Shown: positions 7,258 through 15,058 of the stretch, piece by piece
How the letters are laid out: each line of letters opens with the position of its first letter
How positions within the stretch are numbered: position 1 is the first letter of the stretch
Assembly: GCA_934293005.1 (NCBI GenBank)
Contig: CAKQYA010000021.1
Location: 1-42,292 of the forward strand
DNA from: an uncultured Bacteroidaceae bacterium
Lineage (GTDB): Bacteria; Bacteroidota; Bacteroidia; Bacteroidales; Bacteroidaceae
Direction: 5' to 3'
Length of the DNA: 42,292 bases
Position numbers and translations under genes: made by a program
Notes under the pieces: generated by a model
What the model saw: the letters and a program-made list of their open reading frames with translations, nothing else
Databases searched by the model: none
Told to the model about the DNA's origin: nothing

Positions 7258-8523
7258 ATGAATAAGTGTAAGAGACAATTTTATAATAAGGTTGCAGCCG
7301 TGCTCGTATGTGTGGCTGCAACCTGTTTGTTTTTTGCGTGTTCGCGTGATGACCATGATGATTCGTCGAAAGAGAAAACTGAGAAGCCGCAACCAGACTT
7401 TGAGGTGGCAAAGAGCCGCACCGTTATGGTGTACATAGCTGCTGACAATTCGCTTGACACAAATGTGGCATCTGATGTCACGGAAATATTGAAAGGATTC
7501 AGCAAGTATGATTTAGGTGCCGGCTGCCGCATGGTTGTCTTTGTTGATGCGGGACGTGGCAATCCAAAGATATATGCGCTTGAGCATGGTTTTGACGTGA
7601 CGACCAATGGAAGCATTGCCCCAGTGAAGACTTATGCAAGTGATGTCAATTCTGCATCGGCAGATGTCTTGGCTGAATTTGTTGATTATGCCATGTCGCA
7701 TTATCCTGCCGACAGTTATGGTCTGGTGCTTGGATCCCATGGTTTTGGATGGATTCCTTCTTATGTGAGGATTGATCCTAAGAGTAAGATTTCAAGAGCT
7801 TTTGGCACAGACGACACCACGGGCAAGGGCCGCATAGGCATGGGCACGGATGAAATAGCGAATGTGCTTTCTGCAAGAGGCGGTGTGGATTTCGTCTTTT
7901 TTGATGCCTGTTTCATGCAGACGATAGAGGTGGCTTGCGATTTGATGGATGTGGCTAAGCATATAATTGCCTCGCCTGCCGAGGTTCCTCTGTCGGGGGC
8001 TGATTACAGTACGGCTGTTCCTGAGATGTTCCGTGACAAGGGGTATTCGGAGGCAATATGTGAAGCGTATAATAATGTGTATCTGCATGACGAAGATGGC
8101 GGAGCTGTCATTTCCTGCATTGACACCGACTCATTGCGGCATTTCATTCAATATATGCGTCAGCATATGGCGAATCTGGCAGACAGCATGGATTATGTTG
8201 ATGTGGATGCCTTGTTCAGCTATCATAAGTATCCCACTGTTGCGAGCTTTTATCCAGACATGCCTGACATGCAGAGTGTGATGAAGCATCTCCTTGATGA
8301 GAATGAGTTTGCTGAATGGTGCGTGGAGGCTAAAAAGGCTGTTAAATGCTGGCATGGCTCAACATGGTATGACACATATCGTGACAAGGTTGATGTTGAT
8401 GATGAGCAGTGTTCGGGTGTGTCGATGTTTGTGCCGCGTAGCGTGTACGACAGTTATGGCGCATACTTCAATGCGTATTATATGCAGACGCGTTGGGCGA
8501 AGATGCTTTGGGGCAAAATGTAG
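7258..8523 (+). CDS. Clostripain-family (C11) cysteine protease, lipoprotein
   Basis: A 421-residue predicted lipoprotein: hydrophobic segment 11-27 and lipobox LFFAC with Cys28, then an Asp/Ser/Lys-rich linker to about 50. The C11 catalytic domain starts at TVMVYIAADNSLD (55-67), with catalytic His161 in LGSHGFGW and Cys218 in FFDACFMQ. Family members cut after arginine or lysine and often mature by self-cleavage; the best-known Bacteroides example, fragipain, activates a toxin. No toxin gene is visible here. Probably anchored in the outer membrane or inner-membrane periplasmic face. Forms an operon with the small exported protein before it. Confidence 0.88.
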   Translation: MNKCKRQFYNKVAAVLVCVAATCLFFACSRDDHDDSSKEKTEKPQPDFEVAKSRTVMVYIAADNSLDTNVASDVTEILKGFSKYDLGAGCRMVVFVDAGRGNPKIYALEHGFDVTTNGSIAPVKTYASDVNSASADVLAEFVDYAMSHYPADSYGLVLGSHGFGWIPSYVRIDPKSKISRAFGTDDTTGKGRIGMGTDEIANVLSARGGVDFVFFDACFMQTIEVACDLMDVAKHIIASPAEVPLSGADYSTAVPEMFRDKGYSEAICEAYNNVYLHDEDGGAVISCIDTDSLRHFIQYMRQHMANLADSMDYVDVDALFSYHKYPTVASFYPDMPDMQSVMKHLLDENEFAEWCVEAKKAVKCWHGSTWYDTYRDKVDVDDEQCSGVSMFVPRSVYDSYGAYFNAYYMQTRWAKMLWGKM

Positions 8524-8769
8524 CGGAACCTGACAGGAGATAAGACGTGAATGCCATTGGCCTATTAGTGGGATGGTTTGCGCATAAGATTGTGGTTCGT
8601 GATTGTCTGAACTTTGTTTGTGGCATTCAAATCTGTATTTTCTTTTTCTGCTTGAAGTGGCAATGCAGGCGTTGCCGCTGATGTGTTGAATGCAAATGAG
8701 CAGAAACGAGCTGCAAGAATGTTGTGCCACAGGTTTTGGACATTGTATAATATTTGAACGTTGCTTAAA
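8524..8769. other. Intergenic region before ung
   Basis: About 245 bases with no gene. The first 60 bases faintly resemble the right half of the dispersed element described elsewhere, but too weakly to call. A TATAATATTTG stretch near 8750 could be a degenerate promoter for ung. Confidence 0.4.
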
Positions 8770-9435
8770 ATGAAGAATGTTGATATAGAGCCCTCATGGC
8801 ATGAAAAGCTGATGGCGGAGTTTGAGAAGCCTTATTTCGAGATGTTGACGCAGTTTGTCAGGGCTGAGTATGCCAATGGTTTGTGCTTTCCTCCTGGCAA
8901 ATTGATATTCAATGCGTTTAATCAGTGTCCGTTTGATAATGTGAAGGTTGTCCTTATTGGTCAAGATCCTTATCATGAGCCAGGACAAGCGCAGGGCTTG
9001 TGCTTTTCGGTGGGTGACGGAGTGAAGTTTCCTCCATCATTGAGAAATATCTTTACTGAGATACAGTCTGACTTAGGGGTGGCTGTGCCAGATTCGGGCG
9101 ATCTGACAAGATGGGCAAAGCAGGGTGTTCTGCTGCTCAATGCCACATTGACAGTGCGGGCGCATGCTGCAGGAAGTCATCAGAATAAAGGCTGGGAGAC
9201 ATTTACCGATGCGGTTATCCGTGCCGTTAGTGAAGGAAGGGATAATGTTGTGTTTATGCTGTGGGGCAGTTATGCTCAAAGTAAGGCAAAGCTTATTGAT
9301 TCCACAAGACATTGTGTGCTGAAATCAGCGCATCCTTCACCGCTCTCGGCTTATAGGGGATTCTTTGGCAATCATCATTTCAGTATATGTAATCAATATC
9401 TTCAGCAGCATGGACAGGAGGCTATAAATTGGTAA
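8770..9435 (+). CDS. ung: Uracil-DNA glycosylase
   Basis: Removes uracil from DNA as the first step of base-excision repair in the cytoplasm. The 221-residue product has the family-1 motif GQDPYHEPGQAQGLCFSV with catalytic Asp66, and SAHPSPLSAYRGFFG near the C-terminus holding the catalytic His. Length matches the E. coli enzyme. The ATG at 8770 is preferred to an upstream TTG at 8761, which would add three residues. Its stop codon overlaps the start of the next gene by one base (TAATG), implying coupled translation with the phospholipase D-type gene, an odd functional pairing. Confidence 0.96.
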   Translation: MKNVDIEPSWHEKLMAEFEKPYFEMLTQFVRAEYANGLCFPPGKLIFNAFNQCPFDNVKVVLIGQDPYHEPGQAQGLCFSVGDGVKFPPSLRNIFTEIQSDLGVAVPDSGDLTRWAKQGVLLLNATLTVRAHAAGSHQNKGWETFTDAVIRAVSEGRDNVVFMLWGSYAQSKAKLIDSTRHCVLKSAHPSPLSAYRGFFGNHHFSICNQYLQQHGQEAINW

Positions 9436-10769
9436 TGGAAATAATAGATAAGACTAAAAAAGTTATAGGAGCTCTGGCGTGTGGCGCAATCCTGTTTGCT
9501 ATGAATGTGCCGGCGCATGCGCAAGAGCGTGAATTTGCCGCATCAACGAGTGGAGTGTTAGATGAAAGTATGATTGGTGCTGCAGATGCCGGAGTGAGGT
9601 CTGATTCGCTAATGGCACGATATTTGCGCGAGCAAGGCGTGAATGTCACGGATGGCAACAGTGTGAGCTTTCTCGCCACAGGACACATTAAATTTGAGGA
9701 TTTGTTTGATGAAGTGAGGAAGGCCAAATCGTTTATACATCTTGAATACTTCAATTTCAGAAACGACTCAATAGCAGGTCTTCTGTTTCATCTTTTGTCG
9801 GAAAAGGTAGCTGAGGGTGTGGAAGTGAGGGCTTTGTATGATGCTTTTGGCAATGCTTCAAACAATAAGCCTATAGGACGCCATATGCACGACTCTATAC
9901 GTTCTCTTGGCATTGACTTGGTTAAGTTTGACCCTTTGCGCTTTCCTTGGGTGAACCATATCATACCTCGCGACCATAGGAAAATTGTGGTCATTGACGG
10001 CAAGGTGGCTTATACAGGCGGCATGAATGTGGCCGACTATTATATAGTAGGCATACCGGGCATAGGCGACTGGCATGATATGCACATGCATCTTGAGGGA
10101 CCCGTAGTTGACGATTTGCATAAGATATTCTGCAAGATGTGGGCAAAGGCTACAGGCGAGATGCTGGTGGGGGAGAAATACTTCCCTAAACGCCGTTTGG
10201 ATGACTCGTGCTTGAATCGTGGCGTGCGTATGGCTGTTGTCGACAGGCATTCAAGAAGGACGCCATCGGCCATTCGTGACTTGTTTGCAGAGATGCTTAA
10301 CAAGGCGCAGCGCAAGGTTATGATTATAAATCCTTACTTCGTGCCGACGCATAAGGTGAGGAAAGCTTTGAAAAAGGCTGTAGACAGAGGTGTGGACGTT
10401 CAGATATTGCTGTCGGCAAAGAGCGACATACCTCTCACGCCTGAGGCTTCTCATTATGTGGGAAACAATTTGTCTAAGCGTGGTGCGAAGGTGTATCTGT
10501 ATCACGGTGGTTTCCATCACACAAAGATAATGATGGTGGATGACCTTTATTGCACAGTGGGGTCGAGCAATATGGATTCAAGGTCGCTGCGATGCGACTA
10601 CGAGGTCAATACCGTCATATTTGACGAAGAAAAGACACGTGAATTGGTGAGTCTTTTTAATGAACAACTGAAATCATCCACAAGGATGAATAAAGGCTAT
10701 TGGAAAACCAGAAGTGTCGGCAAGCAGTTTCAAGGTTGGTTCGGCAACATTCTGACACCGTTCCTGTAA
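9435..10769 (+). CDS. Phospholipase D-family protein, cardiolipin-synthase-like, with signal peptide
   Basis: A 444-residue protein with two HKD motifs: His181 in HRKIVVIDGKVAYTGGMN and His362 in HTKIMMVDDLYCTVGSSN. Sequence between and after them (NPYFVPTHKVRKAL, RSLRCDYEVNTVIFDEE) is typical of cardiolipin synthases, which join two phosphatidylglycerols. Usual synthases begin with two membrane helices; here the N-terminus is a single hydrophobic segment (residues 10-27) ending AHAQ, looking like a cleavable signal peptide. The enzyme may therefore act in the periplasm or stay tethered by that segment. Translation appears coupled to ung. Cardiolipin synthase is the likeliest role; another exported phospholipase D activity is possible. 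Confidence 0.82.
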   Translation: MEIIDKTKKVIGALACGAILFAMNVPAHAQEREFAASTSGVLDESMIGAADAGVRSDSLMARYLREQGVNVTDGNSVSFLATGHIKFEDLFDEVRKAKSFIHLEYFNFRNDSIAGLLFHLLSEKVAEGVEVRALYDAFGNASNNKPIGRHMHDSIRSLGIDLVKFDPLRFPWVNHIIPRDHRKIVVIDGKVAYTGGMNVADYYIVGIPGIGDWHDMHMHLEGPVVDDLHKIFCKMWAKATGEMLVGEKYFPKRRLDDSCLNRGVRMAVVDRHSRRTPSAIRDLFAEMLNKAQRKVMIINPYFVPTHKVRKALKKAVDRGVDVQILLSAKSDIPLTPEASHYVGNNLSKRGAKVYLYHGGFHHTKIMMVDDLYCTVGSSNMDSRSLRCDYEVNTVIFDEEKTRELVSLFNEQLKSSTRMNKGYWKTRSVGKQFQGWFGNILTPFL

Positions 10770-10978
10770 TGCCGCTGTTTGTGTGGCGGTGCTTGGCATA
10801 CATTATATAATTGACACATTATAAAATTGACACATTATAATAAAAATGATACGTTATAAAATTGATTTTAATGTGGATTGACTCAGCCTTCTGATAATGG
10901 AGAATCAAATGGTTCTTCTGATGGAAAGAGCATTTGTCTTTATGAAGAATGAATACCTACTTATAAAAAACAATCTTT
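10770..10978. other. Intergenic region with degenerate tandem repeat
   Basis: No gene. A weak CCGC/GCGG hairpin follows the preceding stop (about 10772-10789), then a four-unit AT-rich tandem repeat (10800-10866). No clean TAnnTTTG box was found ahead of the next gene. Confidence 0.5.
10800..10866. repeat. Four-unit degenerate AT-rich tandem repeat
   Basis: Units ACATTATATAATTGAC, ACATTATAAAATTGAC, ACATTATAATAAAAATGAT and ACGTTATAAAATTGAT follow head to tail (16, 16, 19 and 16 bases). It lies between the phospholipase D-type gene and the GHL10 gene. It may be slippage-prone spacer DNA or a repeated binding site. Confidence 0.65.
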
Positions 10979-12469
10979 ATGAATAAAGGATTATTATTGG
11001 CACTTGTGTGGTCAATGGTCGCAATAGCGACGATGAATGCAGAAAATCCCAAGAGGGAATTTCGTGGCGCATGGATTCAATGTGTGAATGGGCAATATAT
11101 AGGCAAATCGTCTGCTCAGGTCAGAACGATGCTGTCAGCGCAGTTGGACAGTCTGCAGGGATGTGGCATAAATGCCATACTCTTTCAGGTGAGGGCTGAA
11201 GGTGATGCTTTGTACAAGTCGTCGTATGAGCCATGGTCGCGCTATCTGACAGGCACACAGGGCTTGGCGCCTGCTGATGGATGGGACCCATTGCAATGGA
11301 TGGTCAAGGAGTGTCATGATCGTGAGATGGAATGCCATGCTTGGATAAACCCATACAGGGCCAAAACTAAATTCACTAAGGAATTGGCGAGCAACCATGC
11401 CGCCGTGCGCCATCCAGAACGCATGTTCGAGTATGACGGCCTCTACATTTTCAATCCTGCATTGCCGGAAAACCGCACTTACACTTGCATGGTTGTGGAA
11501 GATATTCTGGAGCATTATGATGTGGATGGCATTCATATAGATGATTATTTCTATCCTTATCCTGTGCCTGGCGTCGAGATGCCCGACGCTTCATATTTTG
11601 CAGCTGATCCACGTGGCTTCGCCACAATCGAGGAATGGAGGCGTGACAATGTTAATCTTCTCATACGTGATCTCCACATGCTCGTGCATAGCGTCAAGCC
11701 TTGGTGCAAGTTTGGTGTATCTCCTTTTGGCATATATCGCAATTCTCCAGATGGAGTTAATAATGAGAAGGGTAGTGCAACAAGTGGTACGCAGAATTAT
11801 GATGACCTGTATGCTGATGTGTTGACATGGGTGAAGAAGGGATGGGTTGATTATAATATCCCTCAGGTGTATTGGAACATTGGCACAAAGGCTGCTGACT
11901 ATGCCGTGCTGCTCAACTGGTGGAATGATTATTGCGGCGACCGCCCACTGTTTATAGGCCAAGATGTAGAGCGCACGGTGAAAGGTGTGGATCCTGACAA
12001 TCCGGAGTCGCATCAGATGATGGCAAAATATAAGTTGCAGCGATCGTTGAAAAATATTCATGGCTCATGCCAATGGTATGCTGCTGCTGTGGTGAACAAC
12101 CCTGGCAATTACAGGACGGTGCTCAAGCAAGTGTATCATGCCACTCCTGCCTTGCAGCCTTTAATGCCATACATTGATGATAAGGCTCCTGGCAAACCGA
12201 AGAAACTGGCCTTGGCGGATGGTAAAATGCTGGTGTGGAAAGCTCCCAAATACAAGAAGGAGATGGACCGCGCGCGGCAGTATGTTGTGTATGGATTCAA
12301 AGATAGGGAAAAGGTGAATCTCAACTCATCGAGACACATTCTTGCTGTGACAAGCGGTGAGTGTTATTTGTTGCCTGATTATGCTAAATATGTGACATAC
12401 TGTGTGACGGCCCTTGACAGATTGCATAATGAATCGAAGGCTGTGAAGGTGAAGGTGAAGAAACGCTGA
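10979..12469 (+). CDS. Exported GHL10/DUF187-type family 10-like glycoside hydrolase
   Basis: A 496-residue protein with a signal peptide (residues 1-20, MNKGLLLALV...NAE). The family signature follows at once: EFRGAWIQCVNGQY (27-40), then LFQVRAEGDALYKSSYEPWS, HAWINPYRAK, DGIHIDDYFYPYPVPG and a KPWCKFGVSPFGIYRNSP segment, a TIM-barrel glycosidase fold. About residues 400-496 form a small beta-rich fibronectin III-like domain. Such proteins hydrolyse glycans, possibly peptidoglycan-linked or host/plant polymers; substrate unknown. The last codons and the stop (KR-TGA) lie inside the right half of a dispersed repeat element, so the present C-terminus may have been set by that element. Convergent with aguB. 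Confidence 0.87.
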   Translation: MNKGLLLALVWSMVAIATMNAENPKREFRGAWIQCVNGQYIGKSSAQVRTMLSAQLDSLQGCGINAILFQVRAEGDALYKSSYEPWSRYLTGTQGLAPADGWDPLQWMVKECHDREMECHAWINPYRAKTKFTKELASNHAAVRHPERMFEYDGLYIFNPALPENRTYTCMVVEDILEHYDVDGIHIDDYFYPYPVPGVEMPDASYFAADPRGFATIEEWRRDNVNLLIRDLHMLVHSVKPWCKFGVSPFGIYRNSPDGVNNEKGSATSGTQNYDDLYADVLTWVKKGWVDYNIPQVYWNIGTKAADYAVLLNWWNDYCGDRPLFIGQDVERTVKGVDPDNPESHQMMAKYKLQRSLKNIHGSCQWYAAAVVNNPGNYRTVLKQVYHATPALQPLMPYIDDKAPGKPKKLALADGKMLVWKAPKYKKEMDRARQYVVYGFKDREKVNLNSSRHILAVTSGECYLLPDYAKYVTYCVTALDRLHNESKAVKVKVKKR

Positions 12470-12540
12470 CAAGATGTGAAAGGAAGCTGTAATGTCATGC
12501 TAATCTTCCTGTTTTCGGCCTGATGGCTGATTGGGGTTTA
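12461..12540. repeat. Dispersed element copy D (right half only)
   Basis: AAACGCTGACAAGA...GAAGCTGTAATGTC and the terminal GGCTGATTGGGGTTTA align with the right halves of copies A (30302-30500) and B (33775-33963). The left terminal repeat and the central hairpin are missing. The stop codon of the preceding glycosidase gene (12467-12469) falls in the element's conserved AAACGCTGAC block. Confidence 0.7.
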
Positions 12541-12545
12541 TAAGA

Positions 12546-12583
12546 GCATCGGGAGTGAAAGTTTGAACTTTCACTCCCGATGC
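12546..12583. terminator. Bidirectional terminator between convergent genes
   Basis: A perfect 18-bp inverted repeat (GCATCGGGAGTGAAAGTT and its complement) with a 2-base TG centre, followed by TTTG on the plus strand. Placed between the glycosidase gene and convergent aguB, it can serve both. Confidence 0.85.
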
Positions 12584-12645
12584 TTTGTTTGCAATGCCAA
12601 TGATAAGCTGGTGACGTTGGCTATGGCGCCTGTTTGCCATGCTGG

Positions 12646-13521
12646 CTAATCGATGTATCTTTTCGTCAGTGGGGCAAACTCTTCTATTCTTCTGTCTCTA
12701 AGGAAGGGCCACCATCTTCGCACGTTTTCGCTGCGTTTCATGTCAATGTCAACCACTTTGATTGCTTCCTCATCTTTTGGGGCGCGATACAGGAACTCGC
12801 CTTGCGGACCTGCAACGAAACTGCTGCCCCAGAATGATATTCCGTTGGTCTGTCCAGACGGATCAGATTCATGGCCAGTGCGGTTCACAGATATGACAGG
12901 AATGCCGTTGGCTACGGCATGGCCTCGCTGCACGGTAGTCCATGCTTCTCTCTGCCGCTCTTGCTCATCTTGTGTGTCGGACGACTCGTATCCTATGGCT
13001 GTTGGGTAGATAAGCAGTTCTGCACCTTGCAGTGCCATGAGTCGCGCTCCTTCTGGATACCATTGGTCCCAGCACACTTGCACTCCAAGGCGTCCCACGC
13101 TTGTGTCGATAGGATGGAAGCCCATGTCGCCTGGCGTGAAGTAGAATTTCTCGTAATATGCGGGATCGTCTGGAATGTGCATCTTGCGGTATTTACCTGC
13201 AATGCTTCCGTCCTTCTCGAAAACCACAGCGGTGTTATGATACAGTCCTGCCGCACGCCGTTCGAATAGCGAGGTGACTATGACGATGGACAGTTCTTTG
13301 GCCAAATTTCCGTATGTCTCAGTAGACGGTCCTGGTATCGGTTCTGCCAAGTCGAATAGTGATGTATCTTCTGTCTGGCAAAAATAAAGTGAATTGTGCA
13401 GCTCTTGCAGAACAACAAGTTCTGCGCCCTCTTCAGCGGCTTGCCTGATGCTCTGGCAAATATGCTTGATGTTTGCAGATGTGTCTTTTACACATCGTAG
13501 TTGTATTATTCCTACTTTCAT
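12646..13521 (-). CDS. aguB: N-carbamoylputrescine amidohydrolase
   Basis: A 291-residue nitrilase-superfamily enzyme that hydrolyses N-carbamoylputrescine to putrescine, CO2 and ammonia, the last step of arginine-to-putrescine conversion by the agmatine deiminase route. The Glu-Lys-Cys triad is visible as Glu40 (VLQELHNS), Lys113 (KYRKMHIPDD) and Cys150 (VQVCWDQWYPE). Sequence across the protein (SLFERRAAGLYHNTAVVFEKDG, RRWWPFLRDRRIEE) is highly typical of AguB. The partner aguA, often adjacent in this phylum, is not in the window. Divergent from the aminotransferase gene; its own -7 box TAATTTTG lies at 13545-13538. Confidence 0.95.
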   Translation of the reverse strand: MKVGIIQLRCVKDTSANIKHICQSIRQAAEEGAELVVLQELHNSLYFCQTEDTSLFDLAEPIPGPSTETYGNLAKELSIVIVTSLFERRAAGLYHNTAVVFEKDGSIAGKYRKMHIPDDPAYYEKFYFTPGDMGFHPIDTSVGRLGVQVCWDQWYPEGARLMALQGAELLIYPTAIGYESSDTQDEQERQREAWTTVQRGHAVANGIPVISVNRTGHESDPSGQTNGISFWGSSFVAGPQGEFLYRAPKDEEAIKVVDIDMKRSENVRRWWPFLRDRRIEEFAPLTKRYID

Positions 13522-13537
13522 GTTCTCATTTTTATGG

Positions 13538-13545
13538 CAAAATTA
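13538..13545 (-). promoter_or_regulatory. -7 box of aguB promoter
   Basis: Minus-strand TAATTTTG, 17 bases from the aguB start; no good -33 box. Confidence 0.4.
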
Positions 13546-13570
13546 TAAAAAGTTTTTCATATAGGTGTGA

Positions 13571-13596
13571 TTTGCCATAATTATTTGCTAACTTTG
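13571..13596 (+). promoter_or_regulatory. Promoter of the aminotransferase gene
   Basis: TAACTTTG at 13589-13596 is a perfect -7 box; a TTTG lies at 13571-13574, closer than usual (14 bases). Downstream AAGTTTGCAC occurs twice, near 13604 and 13638, inside the leader. Confidence 0.5.
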
Positions 13597-13722
13597 CATG
13601 AAGTTTGCACTAAACTGGAGTGTACGCTGCGGAAAGTTTGCACGACACGTGAAGTATGCTCTATAAGAAAGCGCTAAATATTGTTTTACACACCAAAGAG
13701 AAATAACATTATCTGATTCGAT

Positions 13723-14928
13723 ATGCCAAAAATATCAATAAGAGGAACAGAGATGCCAAGTTCGCCTATACGCAAGCTTGCACCTCTTGCTGAGGACGCT
13801 AAGAAGCGTGGCGTCAAAGTTTACCACCTGAACATTGGCCAGCCTGACCTGCCAACTCCACAGGTGGCTATTGATGCTATAAAGAATATTGACCGTAAGA
13901 TTCTCGAATATAGCCCTTCCCAAGGATACCGCAGCTATCGTGAAAAACTTGTGGGCTATTATGCAAAATACGACATTAACCTCACTGCCGACGACATCAT
14001 CATCACGAGCGGCGGAAGTGAAGCTGTGCTTTTTTCTTTTCTTGCATGCTTGAATCCTGGCGATGAGATAATTGTGCCAGAGCCTGCTTATGCCAACTAT
14101 ATGGCGTTTGCAATCTCAGCAGGTGCTGTGATCCGCACAATCGCCACAACCATAGAAGAAGGCTTTGCTTTGCCAAAGGTGGAAAAATTTGAGGAGCTCA
14201 TCAATGAGCACACACGTGCCATTCTCATCTGTAATCCAAACAACCCGACAGGTTATCTTTACACTCGCCGCGAGATGAACCAGATACGTGACCTTGTGAA
14301 GAAATATGATTTGTATCTCTTCTCCGATGAGGTGTATCGTGAATTCATCTACACGGGGTCTCCATACATTTCGGCATGCCATCTTGAAGGCATTGAAGAC
14401 AATGTTGTGCTCATTGATTCGGTGTCAAAGCGTTACAGTGAATGCGGCATCCGCATAGGTGCGCTTATAACGAAGAATGAGGAAATACGTAAGGCTGTGA
14501 TGAAATTCTGCCAGGCTCGCCTTTCTCCTCCTCTTATTGGCCAGATTGCCGCAGAGGCCAGTCTTGATGCTCCAGAAGAGTATTCGCGCGACATATATGA
14601 TGAATATGTGGAGCGCAGAAAATGTCTTATCGACGGTCTTAACCGCATTCCAGGTGTTTATTCTCCCATACCTATGGGAGCTTTCTACACTGTGGCAAAG
14701 TTGCCTGTGGATGATTGTGAAAAATTCTGTGCGTGGTGTCTCACCGATTTCCAGTATGAGGGCGAGACTGTGATGATGGCTCCTGCATCAGGCTTCTACA
14801 CCACACCTGGTTCTGGCAAGAACGAGGTGCGCATAGCTTATGTGCTTAAGAAGGAAGATCTTGTGCGTGCTTTGTTTGTGCTCAGAAAGGCGCTCGAGGC
14901 GTATCCTGGCAGAGTAGACAACATGTAA
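13723..14928 (+). CDS. PLP-dependent class I/II aminotransferase (aspartate aminotransferase-like)
   Basis: A 401-residue fold-type I aminotransferase. Seen motifs: NIGQPDLPTP (37-46), the phosphate-binding TSGGSEAVLF (95-104), ICNPNNPTGYLY (169-180), SDEVYREFIY (201-210), the Schiff-base Lys236 in DSVSKRYSECGIRIGA and a C-terminal arginine in NEVRIAYVLK that binds the substrate carboxylate. It transfers amino groups between an amino acid and a 2-oxo acid in the cytoplasm; aspartate is the common substrate in this group, but aromatic or alanine activity cannot be excluded. It has its own promoter and a long leader (about 120 bases). The downstream permease gene is 130 bases away. Confidence 0.92.
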   Translation: MPKISIRGTEMPSSPIRKLAPLAEDAKKRGVKVYHLNIGQPDLPTPQVAIDAIKNIDRKILEYSPSQGYRSYREKLVGYYAKYDINLTADDIIITSGGSEAVLFSFLACLNPGDEIIVPEPAYANYMAFAISAGAVIRTIATTIEEGFALPKVEKFEELINEHTRAILICNPNNPTGYLYTRREMNQIRDLVKKYDLYLFSDEVYREFIYTGSPYISACHLEGIEDNVVLIDSVSKRYSECGIRIGALITKNEEIRKAVMKFCQARLSPPLIGQIAAEASLDAPEEYSRDIYDEYVERRKCLIDGLNRIPGVYSPIPMGAFYTVAKLPVDDCEKFCAWCLTDFQYEGETVMMAPASGFYTTPGSGKNEVRIAYVLKKEDLVRALFVLRKALEAYPGRVDNM

Positions 14929-15058
14929 ATATGGCAGCTGACGGTTTGCCGATTAGGCCTGCATGTTAACTGCTCGTTCTCTATGTTGTCATCATGTTTG
15001 ATAAAGCTTAACCATTCACAACACAAGGAAGTGGCTTTTACTGTCGCGCAGAGAAAGA

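Noticed and set aside
8524..8585. Possible fifth, decayed copy of the dispersed element after the clostripain-like gene
   Set aside because: CTGACAGGAG and GGCCTATTAGTGGGATGGTTT loosely match the right half, but agreement is too low without an alignment score.
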